Of a stretch of 64,000 nt of DNA, positions 1-8,307 are shown in pieces. A model generated the notes under the pieces. It did not search any database. It worked only from the letters and a program-made list of their open reading frames with translations, and was not told the DNA's origin. Source of the stretch: Actinacidiphila yeochonensis CN732 (GTDB taxonomy: Bacteria; Actinomycetota; Actinomycetes; Streptomycetales; Streptomycetaceae); NCBI RefSeq assembly GCF_000745345.1, contig NZ_JQNR01000003.1, forward strand, positions 496,001-560,000, read 5' to 3'. A program made the translations under genes and the position numbers. The first letter of the stretch is position 1, and each line of letters begins with the position of its first letter.

Positions 1-923
1 GTCCGTACCAGGGGGCCGTTCTTGCCCTCGGGGCGGAGGTTGGCGTCGACCTGCCAGATCGTGCCCTCGACGGTGGTGTCGGAGCAGATCCGCATCATGC
101 GGGCGGCGAGCCGGGTGGCGGCCTGGACGGCTCTGGTCTCGTCGCCCCCGTTGCCGTTGGGGGCGCCGGTGCCGGTGCCGGTTGAGGTACCTGTTGCGGT
201 GCCGGCTCCGGTGCCGGGGCTCTCGGCGGGCGCGGGGCTCTCGGGGCGGTCCGGCGGCTCGGCGACGAAGATGACGTCGACGTCCGAGACGTAGTTCAGC
301 TCCCGGCCGCCGCACTTGCCCATGCCGATGACGGCGAGCCGGCACGCGGCGGCGTCCTCCGGCTGCTCGGCGGAGGCCATGGCCAGGGCAGCGCGCAGCG
401 TGGCGGTGGCGAGGTCGGCCAACTCGGCCGCGGTCCGCACCAGGTCGCTGGTGCCGCACACGTCGCGGGCGGCGATGCCGAGCAGGCAGCGCCGGTAGGC
501 CGTCCGCAGCGCGTCCGGGTCGGGGGCCGGGGCCAGCCGGGCCTCGAACTCGGCGACGCCCGGGTGCAGGTCGGACGCCTCGTAGGTGACCAGGGCGTGC
601 CAGTCGCCGGGGTGCCGGGCGAGGTGGTCGCCCAGCGCCTCGGAGGCACCGAGCACCCCCAGCAGCCGGTCCCGCAGCGGTTTGGCGCTGGTCAGGGTGT
701 CCAGCAGGGTGCGCCGCTCGGCCAGCTCCAGCGCCTCGGCCAGCCGCACCAGCGCCAGCAGCGCCTGGTCGGGGTCGGCGGTGGCGCCCAGCCCCTCCAT
801 CAGGACGGGGTCGCTGCGGACGGAGGCGAGGGCGTCGGAGTCCAGCAGCCGCTCGGCGGCCCCGGGGTCGGTGAAGCCGTGCCGCAGCAGCCGGGTGTAC
901 GTACTGCCGCGTCGCCCCTGCAT
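1..923 (-). CDS. glnE: GlnE, glutamine synthetase adenylyltransferase/deadenylylase (3' end outside window)
   Basis: N-terminal 307 codons of the bifunctional enzyme that adds and removes AMP on glutamine synthetase, tuning nitrogen assimilation. The start ATG at 923 follows a GGGAGGG ribosome site, and the first residues (GSTYTRLLRHGFTDPGAAERLL) are typical of Streptomyces GlnE. The nucleotidyltransferase motif is at about residues 198-220, with GMGKCGGRELNYVSD followed by the metal-binding D-V-D. Directly after it, about residues 225-260 are a Gly/Thr/Ala-rich low-complexity stretch that family members as I know them do not have there; the conserved sequence then resumes (ATRLAARMMRICSDTTVEGT, DANLRPEGKNGPLVR). 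The reading frame stays open to base 1. The regulatory domain and second catalytic domain lie outside the window. Confidence 0.95.
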   Translation of the reverse strand, partial: MQGRRGSTYTRLLRHGFTDPGAAERLLDSDALASVRSDPVLMEGLGATADPDQALLALVRLAEALELAERRTLLDTLTSAKPLRDRLLGVLGASEALGDHLARHPGDWHALVTYEASDLHPGVAEFEARLAPAPDPDALRTAYRRCLLGIAARDVCGTSDLVRTAAELADLATATLRAALAMASAEQPEDAAACRLAVIGMGKCGGRELNYVSDVDVIFVAEPPDRPESPAPAESPGTGAGTATGTSTGTGTGAPNGNGGDETRAVQAATRLAARMMRICSDTTVEGTIWQVDANLRPEGKNGPLVR

Positions 924-1088
924 CCGCCCTCCCGCGGGTTGGCCCACACGCAACGGCGCCCTGGCGGGCCGCCCGGGTCGAGCATAGGCCCTGCTCGCGG
1001 CGGCGGACCGGTCGAGATCCCGCCTGTCCCGTGGCGTGGGCCGCCGTAGCAGACGGCGGGCCCGGGGCCTACGGGCTCCGGCGCGGGC

Positions 1089-1784
1089 CTACGGCTCCGT
1101 GGCTGGTCCGGGCGGTCCGGGCGGGCCCGGCGGGGGCGGCGGCGCGGGTGTGGCGGGGACGAGCCGGGCGCCCTCGGCCCGCCAGTGGCCGGCGGCGCCG
1201 GGGCAGCCTGCGAGGTACCCGGCGACCTCGGCCGCGTCCCAGAGTCCCGCCTCCCGCAGGCCCGCCGCGAGGTGGTCCAGGTATCCGGCCGTGGGGACCG
1301 TCCAGGGGACGTCGGCCATGGACCAGGGCGCGGTGAAGGTCAGCAGCGGCAGCCCGTCGAGGGCGCCGAAGCGCAGCAGCGTCTGGTAGCGGCCGGGCCC
1401 GAGCCGCTGCCGACCGGTGCGCAGCAGCGGCGTGAGGTCGACATCGGCGCCGGGCCGGCCGTACATCTCCTGGGCGGCGATGTCGGCGAACTGCCCGAGC
1501 GTCACCAGGTGGGCGCGGGCCAGCACCCGCCCGCGCGCGGCCGGGTCGTAGAAGGCGCGGCCGCCGCCCCACACCGGCGAGTGGGTCGCGAAGTACACCG
1601 CGCCCGGCGGCTCCAGCGGCACCGACCGGGCGGGCGGGGTGGTGTCCCGGCACCCGGGGTGGTCGCGGGAGGCACCGGGCAGCCGCCCGCCCGCGATGTA
1701 GCGGGCGAGCCGCTCGCTGTGGGTGTTCGACCCGTAGGCGACGTACCACACCGGCCGCCCGTCCTGCCCGTCCCGCGTCTCCAC
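1089..1784 (-). CDS. GGCT/AIG2-fold protein (gamma-glutamylcyclotransferase-like)
   Basis: About 231 residues. The N-terminus reads WYVAYGSNTHSERLARYI, the YGSN signature of the gamma-glutamylcyclotransferase fold, a family of small enzymes acting on gamma-glutamyl amines or peptides. The substrate of this member is not known; such Streptomyces proteins are sometimes labelled histone deacetylase without good support. The rest (VYFATHSPVWGGGRAFYDP and onward) is conserved-looking, and the C-terminus is a proline-rich tail. The start is uncertain: GTG 1784 places YGSN at residue 17, and a GTG immediately before WYVAYG is also possible. It is divergent from the Asp23 gene at 1957. Confidence 0.7.
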   Translation of the reverse strand: METRDGQDGRPVWYVAYGSNTHSERLARYIAGGRLPGASRDHPGCRDTTPPARSVPLEPPGAVYFATHSPVWGGGRAFYDPAARGRVLARAHLVTLGQFADIAAQEMYGRPGADVDLTPLLRTGRQRLGPGRYQTLLRFGALDGLPLLTFTAPWSMADVPWTVPTAGYLDHLAAGLREAGLWDAAEVAGYLAGCPGAAGHWRAEGARLVPATPAPPPPPGPPGPPGPATEP

Positions 1785-1956
1785 CCGGCCATTGTGGCCC
1801 CGCCCGGGGCGCCCGTCCCCCCTGCCGCCCCTCCCGGTACGGGTCGGCGCTGCTGCATTGGAGTGGCAGGGGTGGACCGCCGGGGCGATGGTGGGAAGAG
1901 CCCGCGTTTCCCCTGCGCGGCCACCCTGCGAACCCTGCGAGGAAGGGGCCAGCCCT

Positions 1957-2382
1957 ATGACCACCCCGGAGAAGCCCAGCACGTCCCACTCGAAGACCGC
2001 CGGGAAGACGACGATCGCCGACTCGGTGGTGGCCACCATCGCCGGGATCGCGACGCGTGAGGTCGACGGGGTCTACGCCATGGGCGGCGGCCCGACCCGT
2101 GCGGTCGGCGCGGTCCGCGACCGCGTCTCCCGCTCGGCCGACCACACCCGCGGGGTGAAGGTCGAGGTGGGCGAGCGCCAGGCGGCCGTCGACCTCGACC
2201 TGGTCGTCGAGTACGGCACGGAGATCGCCGACACGGCCGACGACATCCGGTCCAACGTCACCAAAGCGGTGGAGCGGATGACCGGCCTTGAGGTCGTCGA
2301 GATCAACGTCAACGTCCGCGACGTCCACGTCCCCGGCGAGGAGCCGGACGAGGACGAGCAGGACACCGCCCGCGTCCGCTGA
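1957..2382 (+). CDS. Asp23/Gls24 family envelope stress protein
   Basis: 141 residues starting at ATG 1957 after a clear GAGGAAGGGG ribosome site. Residues about 18-125 match the Asp23/Gls24 pattern: IADSVVATIAGIATREVDGV at the start, then AAVDLDLVVEYGTEIADTAD, then VVEINVNVRDVHV near the end, followed by an acidic tail (EEPDEDEQD). Family members are small cytoplasmic or membrane-associated proteins tied to cell-envelope and alkaline stress. Streptomyces often carries several copies, usually in clusters, whereas this one stands alone. No membrane segment is seen. Confidence 0.85.
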   Translation: MTTPEKPSTSHSKTAGKTTIADSVVATIAGIATREVDGVYAMGGGPTRAVGAVRDRVSRSADHTRGVKVEVGERQAAVDLDLVVEYGTEIADTADDIRSNVTKAVERMTGLEVVEINVNVRDVHVPGEEPDEDEQDTARVR

Positions 2383-2569
2383 GCCCGGAGCGCCCCCGCC
2401 CGGCACCCCCTCCCGGCTGAGCCCGCGTCAGCCGCGCTCGTACCCTTCCTGCGGCCCGCGCACCGCCACGGCCTGCTGTCTTCGGCTTCCAGGCCGCCGG
2501 AAGGGCGCGGGCCGCGCGCCTGCCCGGGGCTCGTCCACGCGACCGTGAGGCTCGGGCTTGCGGGGACGC

Positions 2570-2739
2570 CTAGTCCCGCGGCCGGCACGGTTCGCCCGGT
2601 AGCGAGGTGTCCTGGTGCGGTCAGCCGCAAGGCGCCGACCCGGCCTCGTAGCGGGCCTGCTCGGCCGGTACGCCAACGCGGCGGACGGCCGTGCCAGGGC
2701 GGCGAGCGGGGCACACCCTGCCGGGAGCGGCCCCTAGTC
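2570..2739. mobile_element. 162-bp MITE-like element, copy A
   Basis: The stretch 2570-2731 matches 45546-45707 base for base in length, with about ten mismatches and no gaps (counted by eye). The ends form an imperfect inverted repeat: 2575-2591 against 2715-2731, 13 of 17 positions. CTAGTC stands at both flanks (2570-2575 and 2734-2739), as a short target duplication would. No open frame inside looks like a protein, so this resembles a non-autonomous miniature element. The right flank supplies the TAG stop of the neighbouring minus-strand gene. The rest of the gene-free stretch 2383-2569 holds nothing I can support. Confidence 0.6.
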
Positions 2740-3135
2740 GGGCAGGCAGGCGTCGAAGCGTCGGAGGAGTTCGACGGCCGCCGGGCTCGCCGCGTCGAAG
2801 TGCTCGCCGAACTGCCCCCGGCCAGAGTCGATGCGCCGGCCGCGGGTGGCCTGGCACCGGAAGCAGAAGGCGATCTCGAAGAGCGGGCTCGTGGCGCCGT
2901 GCGCCCGGATTCCCCACCGGGGGACGAAGCAACGGTAGGCGTCGCCGCCTGCCAGCCCGGTGATCAGCGACAGCGCCTCGGCGGCCTCCTCGCCCGCCCA
3001 TATCGCCACCGTGTCGCCGATCAGGCCACGCGACGGGTAGTGCGTGGCGGCGGAGCGGAGGTCGGTGATGTGGACGACCTCGACGAGTTCGGTGTCCACG
3101 AACGTCGGTGGCAGCAGCATGCCCGGCATGATCAC
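2734..3135 (-). CDS. Hypothetical protein, 133 aa
   Basis: I do not recognise a family. Good actinobacterial codon use supports a real gene. It has an N-terminal hydrophobic patch (MLLPPTFVDTELVEVVHITDL), a central WAGEEAAEALSLITGLAGG and a conserved-looking block CFVPRWGIRAHGATSPL ending in FCFRCQATRGRRI, where the C-x-x-C pair could bind a metal. There are three methionine codons near the start (3135, 3129, 3120) and no strong ribosome site, so the start is approximate. It lies downstream of the 183-aa hypothetical on the same strand, and a MITE-like element abuts its stop codon. Confidence 0.6.
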   Translation of the reverse strand: MIMPGMLLPPTFVDTELVEVVHITDLRSAATHYPSRGLIGDTVAIWAGEEAAEALSLITGLAGGDAYRCFVPRWGIRAHGATSPLFEIAFCFRCQATRGRRIDSGRGQFGEHFDAASPAAVELLRRFDACLPD

Positions 3136-3189
3136 ACTCGGAGAGCCGTGTGGTCAGCTCGATTCCAGTGGACCCGCCGGACAGCCCAT

Positions 3190-3741
3190 TCACCCCTGCG
3201 GGCTCGAAGGCTTCCTCGGCTTGCGCGGTCTGCCCGGCCGGGCCCGAGCGCGGTCCGACTGCGCGGCGTCGAACTGCGCCTTGCTGATCACGGCGCGCGG
3301 CTCGGGCTCGATCACGGCCTGGACGGAACGCCATGGGACGGCCGACGTCCAGCCGACGACAGGCATGGTCGCGTCGAAGAGCGGGGCGAACTCCGCGCCG
3401 ACGAGCGCGGGCATCCGGTGGTTCAGGGCGCGCGAGTGCGCCAGGAAAGCCGCGGGCAGGGCGACGTGGTGGGTCTCGACGTAGTGCGGGAGGTCCCGTC
3501 GCCAGAGCCAGGTGCCGTCGGTCGACAGCGAGGAACAACCGGCGGAATGGCGGTGGGCTGAGCCGGTGAGGACGTCGTGGCCGCCTTCCATGACGTCGAT
3601 CAGCGCATGGCCGGCGTCCAGATAGGTGACCAGAGCTGCCTCGTCCGGCTCGCCGACCGGCCGCACGGCGGCGCGCAGCAGCCCGTTGGGCGCGCCGGAA
3701 CGCCCCTCCAACTCGTCGTAGAAGCCGAGGAGTCCCAACAC
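3190..3741 (-). CDS. Hypothetical protein, 183 aa
   Basis: The GTG start at 3741 has a textbook AGGAGG seven bases upstream and begins MLGLLGFYDELEGRSGAPN. No family is recognised. Visible blocks are LVTYLDAGHALIDVMEGGHD, SLSTDGTWLWRRDLPHYVET and MPALVGAEFAPLF. The C-terminus is basic and proline-rich (ARPGRPRKPRKPSSP). There is no signal peptide or membrane segment. It lies 65 bases downstream of glnA2 on the same strand and could be co-transcribed with it, but nothing in the sequence links it to nitrogen or polyamine use. Confidence 0.7.
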   Translation of the reverse strand: MLGLLGFYDELEGRSGAPNGLLRAAVRPVGEPDEAALVTYLDAGHALIDVMEGGHDVLTGSAHRHSAGCSSLSTDGTWLWRRDLPHYVETHHVALPAAFLAHSRALNHRMPALVGAEFAPLFDATMPVVGWTSAVPWRSVQAVIEPEPRAVISKAQFDAAQSDRARARPGRPRKPRKPSSPQG

Positions 3742-3806
3742 CGCGCCTCCTGGTCGCGCTCGGGACCCGGGGCCCGCCGGAAACGGGCTCCCGGGCCGGT
3801 GGGCGG

Positions 3807-5168
3807 CTACAGGTTCGGCAGGTTCTTGCGGAGCTCGAACGCCGTGACCTCGGAGCGGTACTCCTCCCACTCCTGCTTCTTGTTGCGGAGGAAGAACTCG
3901 AAGACGTGCTCGCCGAGCGTCTCGGCGACGAGTTCGCTGCGCTGCATCAGCTCGATCGCCTCGCCGAGGTTCTGCGGGAGCGGCTCGATGCCGAGGGCGC
4001 GGCGTTCGGCGTCGGTGAGGGCCCACACGTCGTCGTCGGCGCCGGGGGGCAGCTCGTAGCCCTCCTGGATGCCCTTCATGCCGGCGGCGAGGAGGACGGC
4101 GTACGCCAGGTAGGGGTTGGCGCCCGAGTCGAGGGAGCGGACCTCCACCCGGGTGGAGCCGGTCTTGCCGGGCTTGTACATCGGCACCCGGATCAGCGCC
4201 GAGCGGTTGTTGTGGCCCCAGCAGATGTACGAGGGGGCCTCGCCGCCGGCGCCCGCGGTGCGCTGCGAGCCGCCCCAGATGCGCTTGTAGGAGTTGACCC
4301 ACTGGTTGGTGACCGCGGAGATCTCGCCCGCGTGGCGCAGCAGGCCGGCGATGAACGAGCGACCCACCTTGGAGAGTTGGAACTCCGAACCGGACTCGTA
4401 GAAGGCGTTGCGGTCGCCCTCGAAGAGGGAGAGGTGGGAGTGCATGCCGGAACCGGGGAACTCCGAGAACGGCTTGGGCATGAACGTGGCGTGCACGCCC
4501 TGCTCCAGCGCGACCTGCTTCATCACCAGACGGAACGTCATGATGTTGTCGGCGGTGGAGAGCGCGTCGGCGTAGCGCAGGTCGATCTCCTGCTGGCCGG
4601 GGGCGCCCTCGTGGTGGGAGAACTCCACCGAGATGCCCATCGACTCCAGCATGGTGATGGCCTGGCGGCGGAAGTCCATGCCGACGTTCTGCGGGGTGTG
4701 GTCGAAGTAGCCGGAGCTGTCGGCGGGGGTCGGCCGGCTGCCGTCGACCGGCTTCTCCTTGAGCAGGAAGAACTCGATCTCCGGGTGCGTGTAGAAGGTG
4801 AACCCGAGGTCGGAGGTCTTGGCGAGGGCGCGCTTGAGGACGTAGCGCGGGTCGGCGTAGGAGGGGGAGCCGTCGGGCATGAGGATGTCGCAGAACATCC
4901 GCGCCGTCCCCGGCGCCTCGGCCCGCCAGGGCAGTACCTGGAACGTGCTGGGGTCGGGCTTGGCGATCATGTCCGACTCGTACACCCGGGCGAAGCCCTC
5001 GATGGCGGAGCCGTCGAAGCCCATCCCTTCGTCGAACGCCTGTTCGAGCTCGGCGGGGGCGACGGCGACCGACTTCAAGTAGCCCAGCACGTCGGTGAAC
5101 CACAGCCGGACGAAGCGGATGTCCCGCTCCTCCAGCGTGCGCAGAACGAACTCCTGCTGCTTGTCCAT
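3807..5168 (-). CDS. glnA2: GlnA2-type glutamine synthetase (gamma-glutamylpolyamine synthetase)
   Basis: 453 residues. The start at ATG 5168 (MDKQQEFVLRTLEERDIRF) follows GAGGA at nine bases. Type I glutamine synthetase signatures are present: DGSAIEGF at 52-59, HEGAPGQQEIDL with metal-binding Glu near 200, GSGMHSHLSLF near 252, then NRSALIRVP and RVEVRSLDSGANPYL. The adenylylation loop that carries the target Tyr in GlnA (NLYDLP) is absent: the equivalent region reads GIEPLPQNLGEAIEL, so GlnE is unlikely to modify it. The protein closely resembles S. coelicolor GlnA2 (SCO2241), reported to gamma-glutamylate polyamines rather than make glutamine. The substrate here is inferred from that likeness. 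Confidence 0.9.
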   Translation of the reverse strand: MDKQQEFVLRTLEERDIRFVRLWFTDVLGYLKSVAVAPAELEQAFDEGMGFDGSAIEGFARVYESDMIAKPDPSTFQVLPWRAEAPGTARMFCDILMPDGSPSYADPRYVLKRALAKTSDLGFTFYTHPEIEFFLLKEKPVDGSRPTPADSSGYFDHTPQNVGMDFRRQAITMLESMGISVEFSHHEGAPGQQEIDLRYADALSTADNIMTFRLVMKQVALEQGVHATFMPKPFSEFPGSGMHSHLSLFEGDRNAFYESGSEFQLSKVGRSFIAGLLRHAGEISAVTNQWVNSYKRIWGGSQRTAGAGGEAPSYICWGHNNRSALIRVPMYKPGKTGSTRVEVRSLDSGANPYLAYAVLLAAGMKGIQEGYELPPGADDDVWALTDAERRALGIEPLPQNLGEAIELMQRSELVAETLGEHVFEFFLRNKKQEWEEYRSEVTAFELRKNLPNL

Positions 5169-5434
5169 ATCCATCCATCCTCGCCGGTCAGGCACCGCTC
5201 CCCCGCCGTGGGAACCGGGGGATCAGGAGCATTGCACCACAGCGTTTCACGCTGATCGCCGGTGCCGCTCCTCTCCCATGGTGCCCGCTCACGGCCCGTG
5301 ATCGAAGAGGCCGGACGGATCAGGCGGCTCCCGGCGGACGGGGGACGGCGGAACGGAGGGACGGAGGGATGGAAACGGGGACGGAGAGGACGACGGGGAC
5401 GGTGGGGGCGCCCCCGGCCGGTTGGACGGACCGG

Positions 5435-6358
5435 TCAGTTGAACGTGTCGATCGCGGAGATCTTCCAGGTTCCGCCCTGCCGGACCGCGTCCACCGCGAA
5501 CATGGCCGCCGCGTACGTGTCGTCGGAGGCGGCGCCCTGGGCGGCGCTGGTGTTGGACTGGTCGGCGAAGACCAGCAGGTGCGCCCGGTCGCCGTCGAGG
5601 GTCGCCACGCCGGTGTCCGTGACGGTGGTGGTCAGCACCAGCTTCTCCTTGCCCGCCGCCGCCCTGACCGGGCCGATCAGCGTCGCGTACTGCTTCACGG
5701 CCGCGCCGGTGAGCAGGCGCTTCGCGGCGCTGTCGGTACGCGCGGTGTCGGCGTAGTCGTACGAGAAGACCGCGTTCACGTCCTGCGCGACGGCGCCCTT
5801 GACCTCGCTGGTGCGGGCGTTGTCGGTGAGCGCGGTGTTGGCGGCGGCGGAGTCGTCGCGCAGCCCGGAGGCCCGGTTGGCGGCCACCGCCGCGAAGACC
5901 CCCAGGGCCGCCGTCACCACGGCCAGCAGCGCGAGGAGCAGCGGGAGGCGGAGGGTCAGCCGGGGGATACGGCGGGACGGCGCGGCCTCGGGGTCGGGGT
6001 CGGGGTCGGCCTCGGGGTCGGCCTCGGCTTCCGGCTCGGCGGGCTGCGGCTCGGCGGCGAGGTCGTCGTCAGCGGCGGGGCGGGTGGTGGCCGCGGTGCG
6101 GCGGGTGCGCACCCTCGGCGGGGCGGCGGGGCGGGAACGGTCAGCCGGGTCCGGGCGCTCGGCCGGGGCGACGCGGCCCGCGGCCTCCGTCCCCGGGGTA
6201 CGGGTGAGGTCGGCCGGCGGCTCGGCCTCGGGGGTACGGGGGCGGGGCCGCTCGACGGTGCCGGCGGCGCGGGCGCGGGCCGGGCGGACCGTGCGCTCGG
6301 CCGCCGCGGTGGCGGCGAGCCGGCGCTGCCGGTTGATCAGGTGCCGGGTGGTCGACAT
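5435..6358 (-). CDS. Mce-associated membrane protein (Mam), fourth copy
   Basis: 307 residues. The N-terminal 130 are disordered and charged, with Pro/Ala/Glu repeats (EADPEADPDPDPEA). One membrane segment follows at about 138-160 (RLPLLLALLAVVTAALGVF). An extracytoplasmic domain then has the NTF2-like pattern common in Mce-associated proteins: VNAVFSYDYADTARTDSAAK, LVLTTTVTDTGVATLDGDRA, HLLVFADQSN. Last gene of the mce operon. It is most similar in layout to the 293-aa copy at 7376, suggesting duplication. Mam proteins are thought to stabilise Mce complexes; no enzyme activity is expected. Confidence 0.85.
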   Translation of the reverse strand: MSTTRHLINRQRRLAATAAAERTVRPARARAAGTVERPRPRTPEAEPPADLTRTPGTEAAGRVAPAERPDPADRSRPAAPPRVRTRRTAATTRPAADDDLAAEPQPAEPEAEADPEADPDPDPEAAPSRRIPRLTLRLPLLLALLAVVTAALGVFAAVAANRASGLRDDSAAANTALTDNARTSEVKGAVAQDVNAVFSYDYADTARTDSAAKRLLTGAAVKQYATLIGPVRAAAGKEKLVLTTTVTDTGVATLDGDRAHLLVFADQSNTSAAQGAASDDTYAAAMFAVDAVRQGGTWKISAIDTFN

Positions 6359-6384
6359 GGGGTGCGGTCCTCTCGCGGGCGGCG

Positions 6385-7284
6385 TCAGCGGCCGGCGGAC
6401 GGGGTGGTGGCCGTGGGGGCGGTGGCGGTCGGGGCGGAGCTCTGGGCCGAGGGCGCGGCCGGGGCGGAGGTGGCCGTGCCGGTGGCGGCGCTGTCACCCA
6501 TCGGCGCCTGGCCGAGGGCGCTGAGCTTCCAGCCGGAGGCGGTGCGGGTCAGGTCGCCGAGCAGCCGGCTCTCCTTCACCGCGGGCGTCCCGGTGGACGC
6601 CTTGACGGTGATCCGCAGCGCCACCATGACGCTCGCCTTGCCGGTGCGGGTGTCGAGTTCGGTGACGGCGCCGGAGAGCACCCGCGCGGTGCTGACCGTC
6701 CCGGCGGCCTCCACCTGCTTCTCGAAGTCGGCCCGGCCCTGGACGAGTTGGGTGTGCAGGTCGCCGGTGGTGCTCGCCTCCCAGACGGCCAGGCCCTGGG
6801 CGACGTGCGCGTGGTCGAGGGTGTTCATGTTCTGCACCGCCTGCTCCCCCGCCGCCAGCACGGTGTCCCGGGTGCGGGCGAAGGCCGTGTCGTCGTCGTG
6901 CGCCGCCGCGTACCAGGACACGCCGGTCCACCCGGCGGCCACCACGGCGGCCAGCACCAGCGCGAGGGCGGCCAGCAGCAGCGGACGCCGGGACCGGGCC
7001 GCCTCCCTCTCCCGGCCGCCGCCATCCGCGCAGCCGTCCGCCACCTCGGCGTCCGCCACCTCGGCGTCGGGCGTGCCGCCGTCAGCGGGCTCGGCGGAGC
7101 TGTCGGCGGACCCGGAGTCGGGCTCGGAGGCGGACCCGGAGGCAGACCCGGAGGCGGGCTCCGAAGCGGCATCGGAGGCGGCATCGGAGGCGCCGGCAGC
7201 GGGCTCGGAGGCGGACTCCGCGCCGGGCTCGGCGATGGACGGCTCCCCGGGGGCGGCGTCCGGGACGGTGCGGGTGCGTGCCAT
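6385..7284 (-). CDS. Mce-associated membrane protein (Mam), third copy
   Basis: 299 residues with ATG 7284 preceded by GGGGAGAA. About 95 residues of Ser/Ala/Glu/Asp low complexity come first (ASDAASDAASEPASGSASGS), then one membrane segment at about 102-122 (LLLAALALVLAAVVAAG). The soluble domain contains VLAAGEQAVQNMNTLDHAHV and RVLSGAVTELDTRTGKASVM, matching the small Mam copy at 8308 (AAVTELDNRAGTAKVIATV). A Thr/Ala/Ser-rich tail ends the protein. It is separated from its neighbours by 26 and 91 bases, looser than the Mce genes themselves. Confidence 0.85.
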   Translation of the reverse strand: MARTRTVPDAAPGEPSIAEPGAESASEPAAGASDAASDAASEPASGSASGSASEPDSGSADSSAEPADGGTPDAEVADAEVADGCADGGGREREAARSRRPLLLAALALVLAAVVAAGWTGVSWYAAAHDDDTAFARTRDTVLAAGEQAVQNMNTLDHAHVAQGLAVWEASTTGDLHTQLVQGRADFEKQVEAAGTVSTARVLSGAVTELDTRTGKASVMVALRITVKASTGTPAVKESRLLGDLTRTASGWKLSALGQAPMGDSAATGTATSAPAAPSAQSSAPTATAPTATTPSAGR

Positions 7285-7375
7285 GTGCGTTCTCCCCTGG
7301 CGGGCTTCGGAGCGGTGCTGGCTGGGAGCGGTCCGGCTGGTGGTCCGGTTGGGTGGGGCGGGCTGGTGGTCCGGG

Positions 7376-8257
7376 CTAGCGGGCCGTGAGTGAGCTGATC
7401 CGCCAGTGGCCGTCCAGGCGGTCGGCGGTGACGGAGAGCTGGGCGGCGGCCGAGGTGGCGGTGGAACCGGCGCGCTGCGAGCTCTGGTCGAGGAAGACCA
7501 GCAGCTTGGCCCGGGTCGCGGTCAGGCTGACCACGCCCGCGCGCACCACCCGGGTGGTGAGGGTCAACTGCTGGGCGGCGACCTGCTGCTGGATCTGCCC
7601 GAAGAGCGCCTGGTACTGGCCGGCCGCCGTGCCGGTGAGCACCTCGCGGGCGGCCTGCCCGGTGGCGTCGGTGTCCTGCGGGCTGTACGAGAAGATCCGG
7701 GTGAGGCCGCTGCTGACGTCGCCGACGACCTCGTCCGTGGCGGGCGCGTCGGTCAGCGCGCGGTTGGCGGTGGCGGCCGGGTCCCGGAGCTGCTGGGCCT
7801 GGTACAGCAGCACCCCGGACGCGGCGAGCAGGACGACGACGGCGCCCGCGGCCCCGATACGGCGCCAACCGCGCAGCCACCGGGGCCACCCCGCCCGTAC
7901 CCGCCGCGCGATCCGGCCGAACGGGAACCCCGGGCCCGCGTCGGACCCATCCCCCGGGGCCGTGTCCCCGTCCGCCGAACCAGTCCCCGAGCCAGTCGCC
8001 GAACCGCTCGCCGAACCGTCCACCGAACCGGTCCCCGGCCCCGTCTCGGACGCGGAGCCCCCGTCCCCCTCCGCCGGGGCCTCCGCGTCCGCGTCCGCCG
8101 AACCCTCCGGGGAGGGAACCGCGGACGCCTCGGGCAGGACCGCCTCCCGCTCCCCCGGACGGTCCAGCCCTCCCGGGCCGTCCGAGCCGTCCGAGCCGCC
8201 CGGACCGCCTTCCGGAACCGCCGCCACGGGCTCCGCCGCCGCGTCCGTCGTGGACAT
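7376..8257 (-). CDS. Mce-associated membrane protein (Mam), second copy
   Basis: 293 residues from ATG 8257, which has GGAGGGGAGAA just upstream. An in-frame ATG at 8302 is possible but lacks a ribosome site. Residues 1-115 are acidic and Gly/Ser-rich. A basic patch (RIARRVRAGWPRWLRGWRR) precedes one membrane segment at about 136-156. The domain after it (GLTRIFSYSPQDTDATGQAA, LTLTTRVVRAGVVSLTATRA, LLVFLDQSSQ) is the same family as the 307-aa copy. Confidence 0.85.
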   Translation of the reverse strand: MSTTDAAAEPVAAVPEGGPGGSDGSDGPGGLDRPGEREAVLPEASAVPSPEGSADADAEAPAEGDGGSASETGPGTGSVDGSASGSATGSGTGSADGDTAPGDGSDAGPGFPFGRIARRVRAGWPRWLRGWRRIGAAGAVVVLLAASGVLLYQAQQLRDPAATANRALTDAPATDEVVGDVSSGLTRIFSYSPQDTDATGQAAREVLTGTAAGQYQALFGQIQQQVAAQQLTLTTRVVRAGVVSLTATRAKLLVFLDQSSQRAGSTATSAAAQLSVTADRLDGHWRISSLTAR

Positions 8258-8307
8258 CCGTTCTCCCCTCCGCGTACCGCGCCGTCCCGTCAGCCCCGCC
8301 ATGCCGG

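Noticed and set aside
564-1049. Open plus-strand frames over glnE
   Set aside because: Antisense shadows of the high-GC glnE frame, with no ribosome site or family motif.
2383-2569. GGCCTG ... CAGGCC stem at about 2470-2495 as an Asp23-gene terminator
   Set aside because: Six to seven base pairs around a 13-14 base loop, too weak to call.
2428-2676. 82-aa frame within MITE-like copy A and its counterpart in copy B
   Set aside because: The two translate to similar Arg-rich peptides only because the DNA is repeated. No ribosome site, and copy A lacks protein-like composition.
5404-5415. GGGGGCGCCCCC palindrome after the last Mam gene as terminator
   Set aside because: A perfect palindrome has no loop, and composition alone makes such runs common here.
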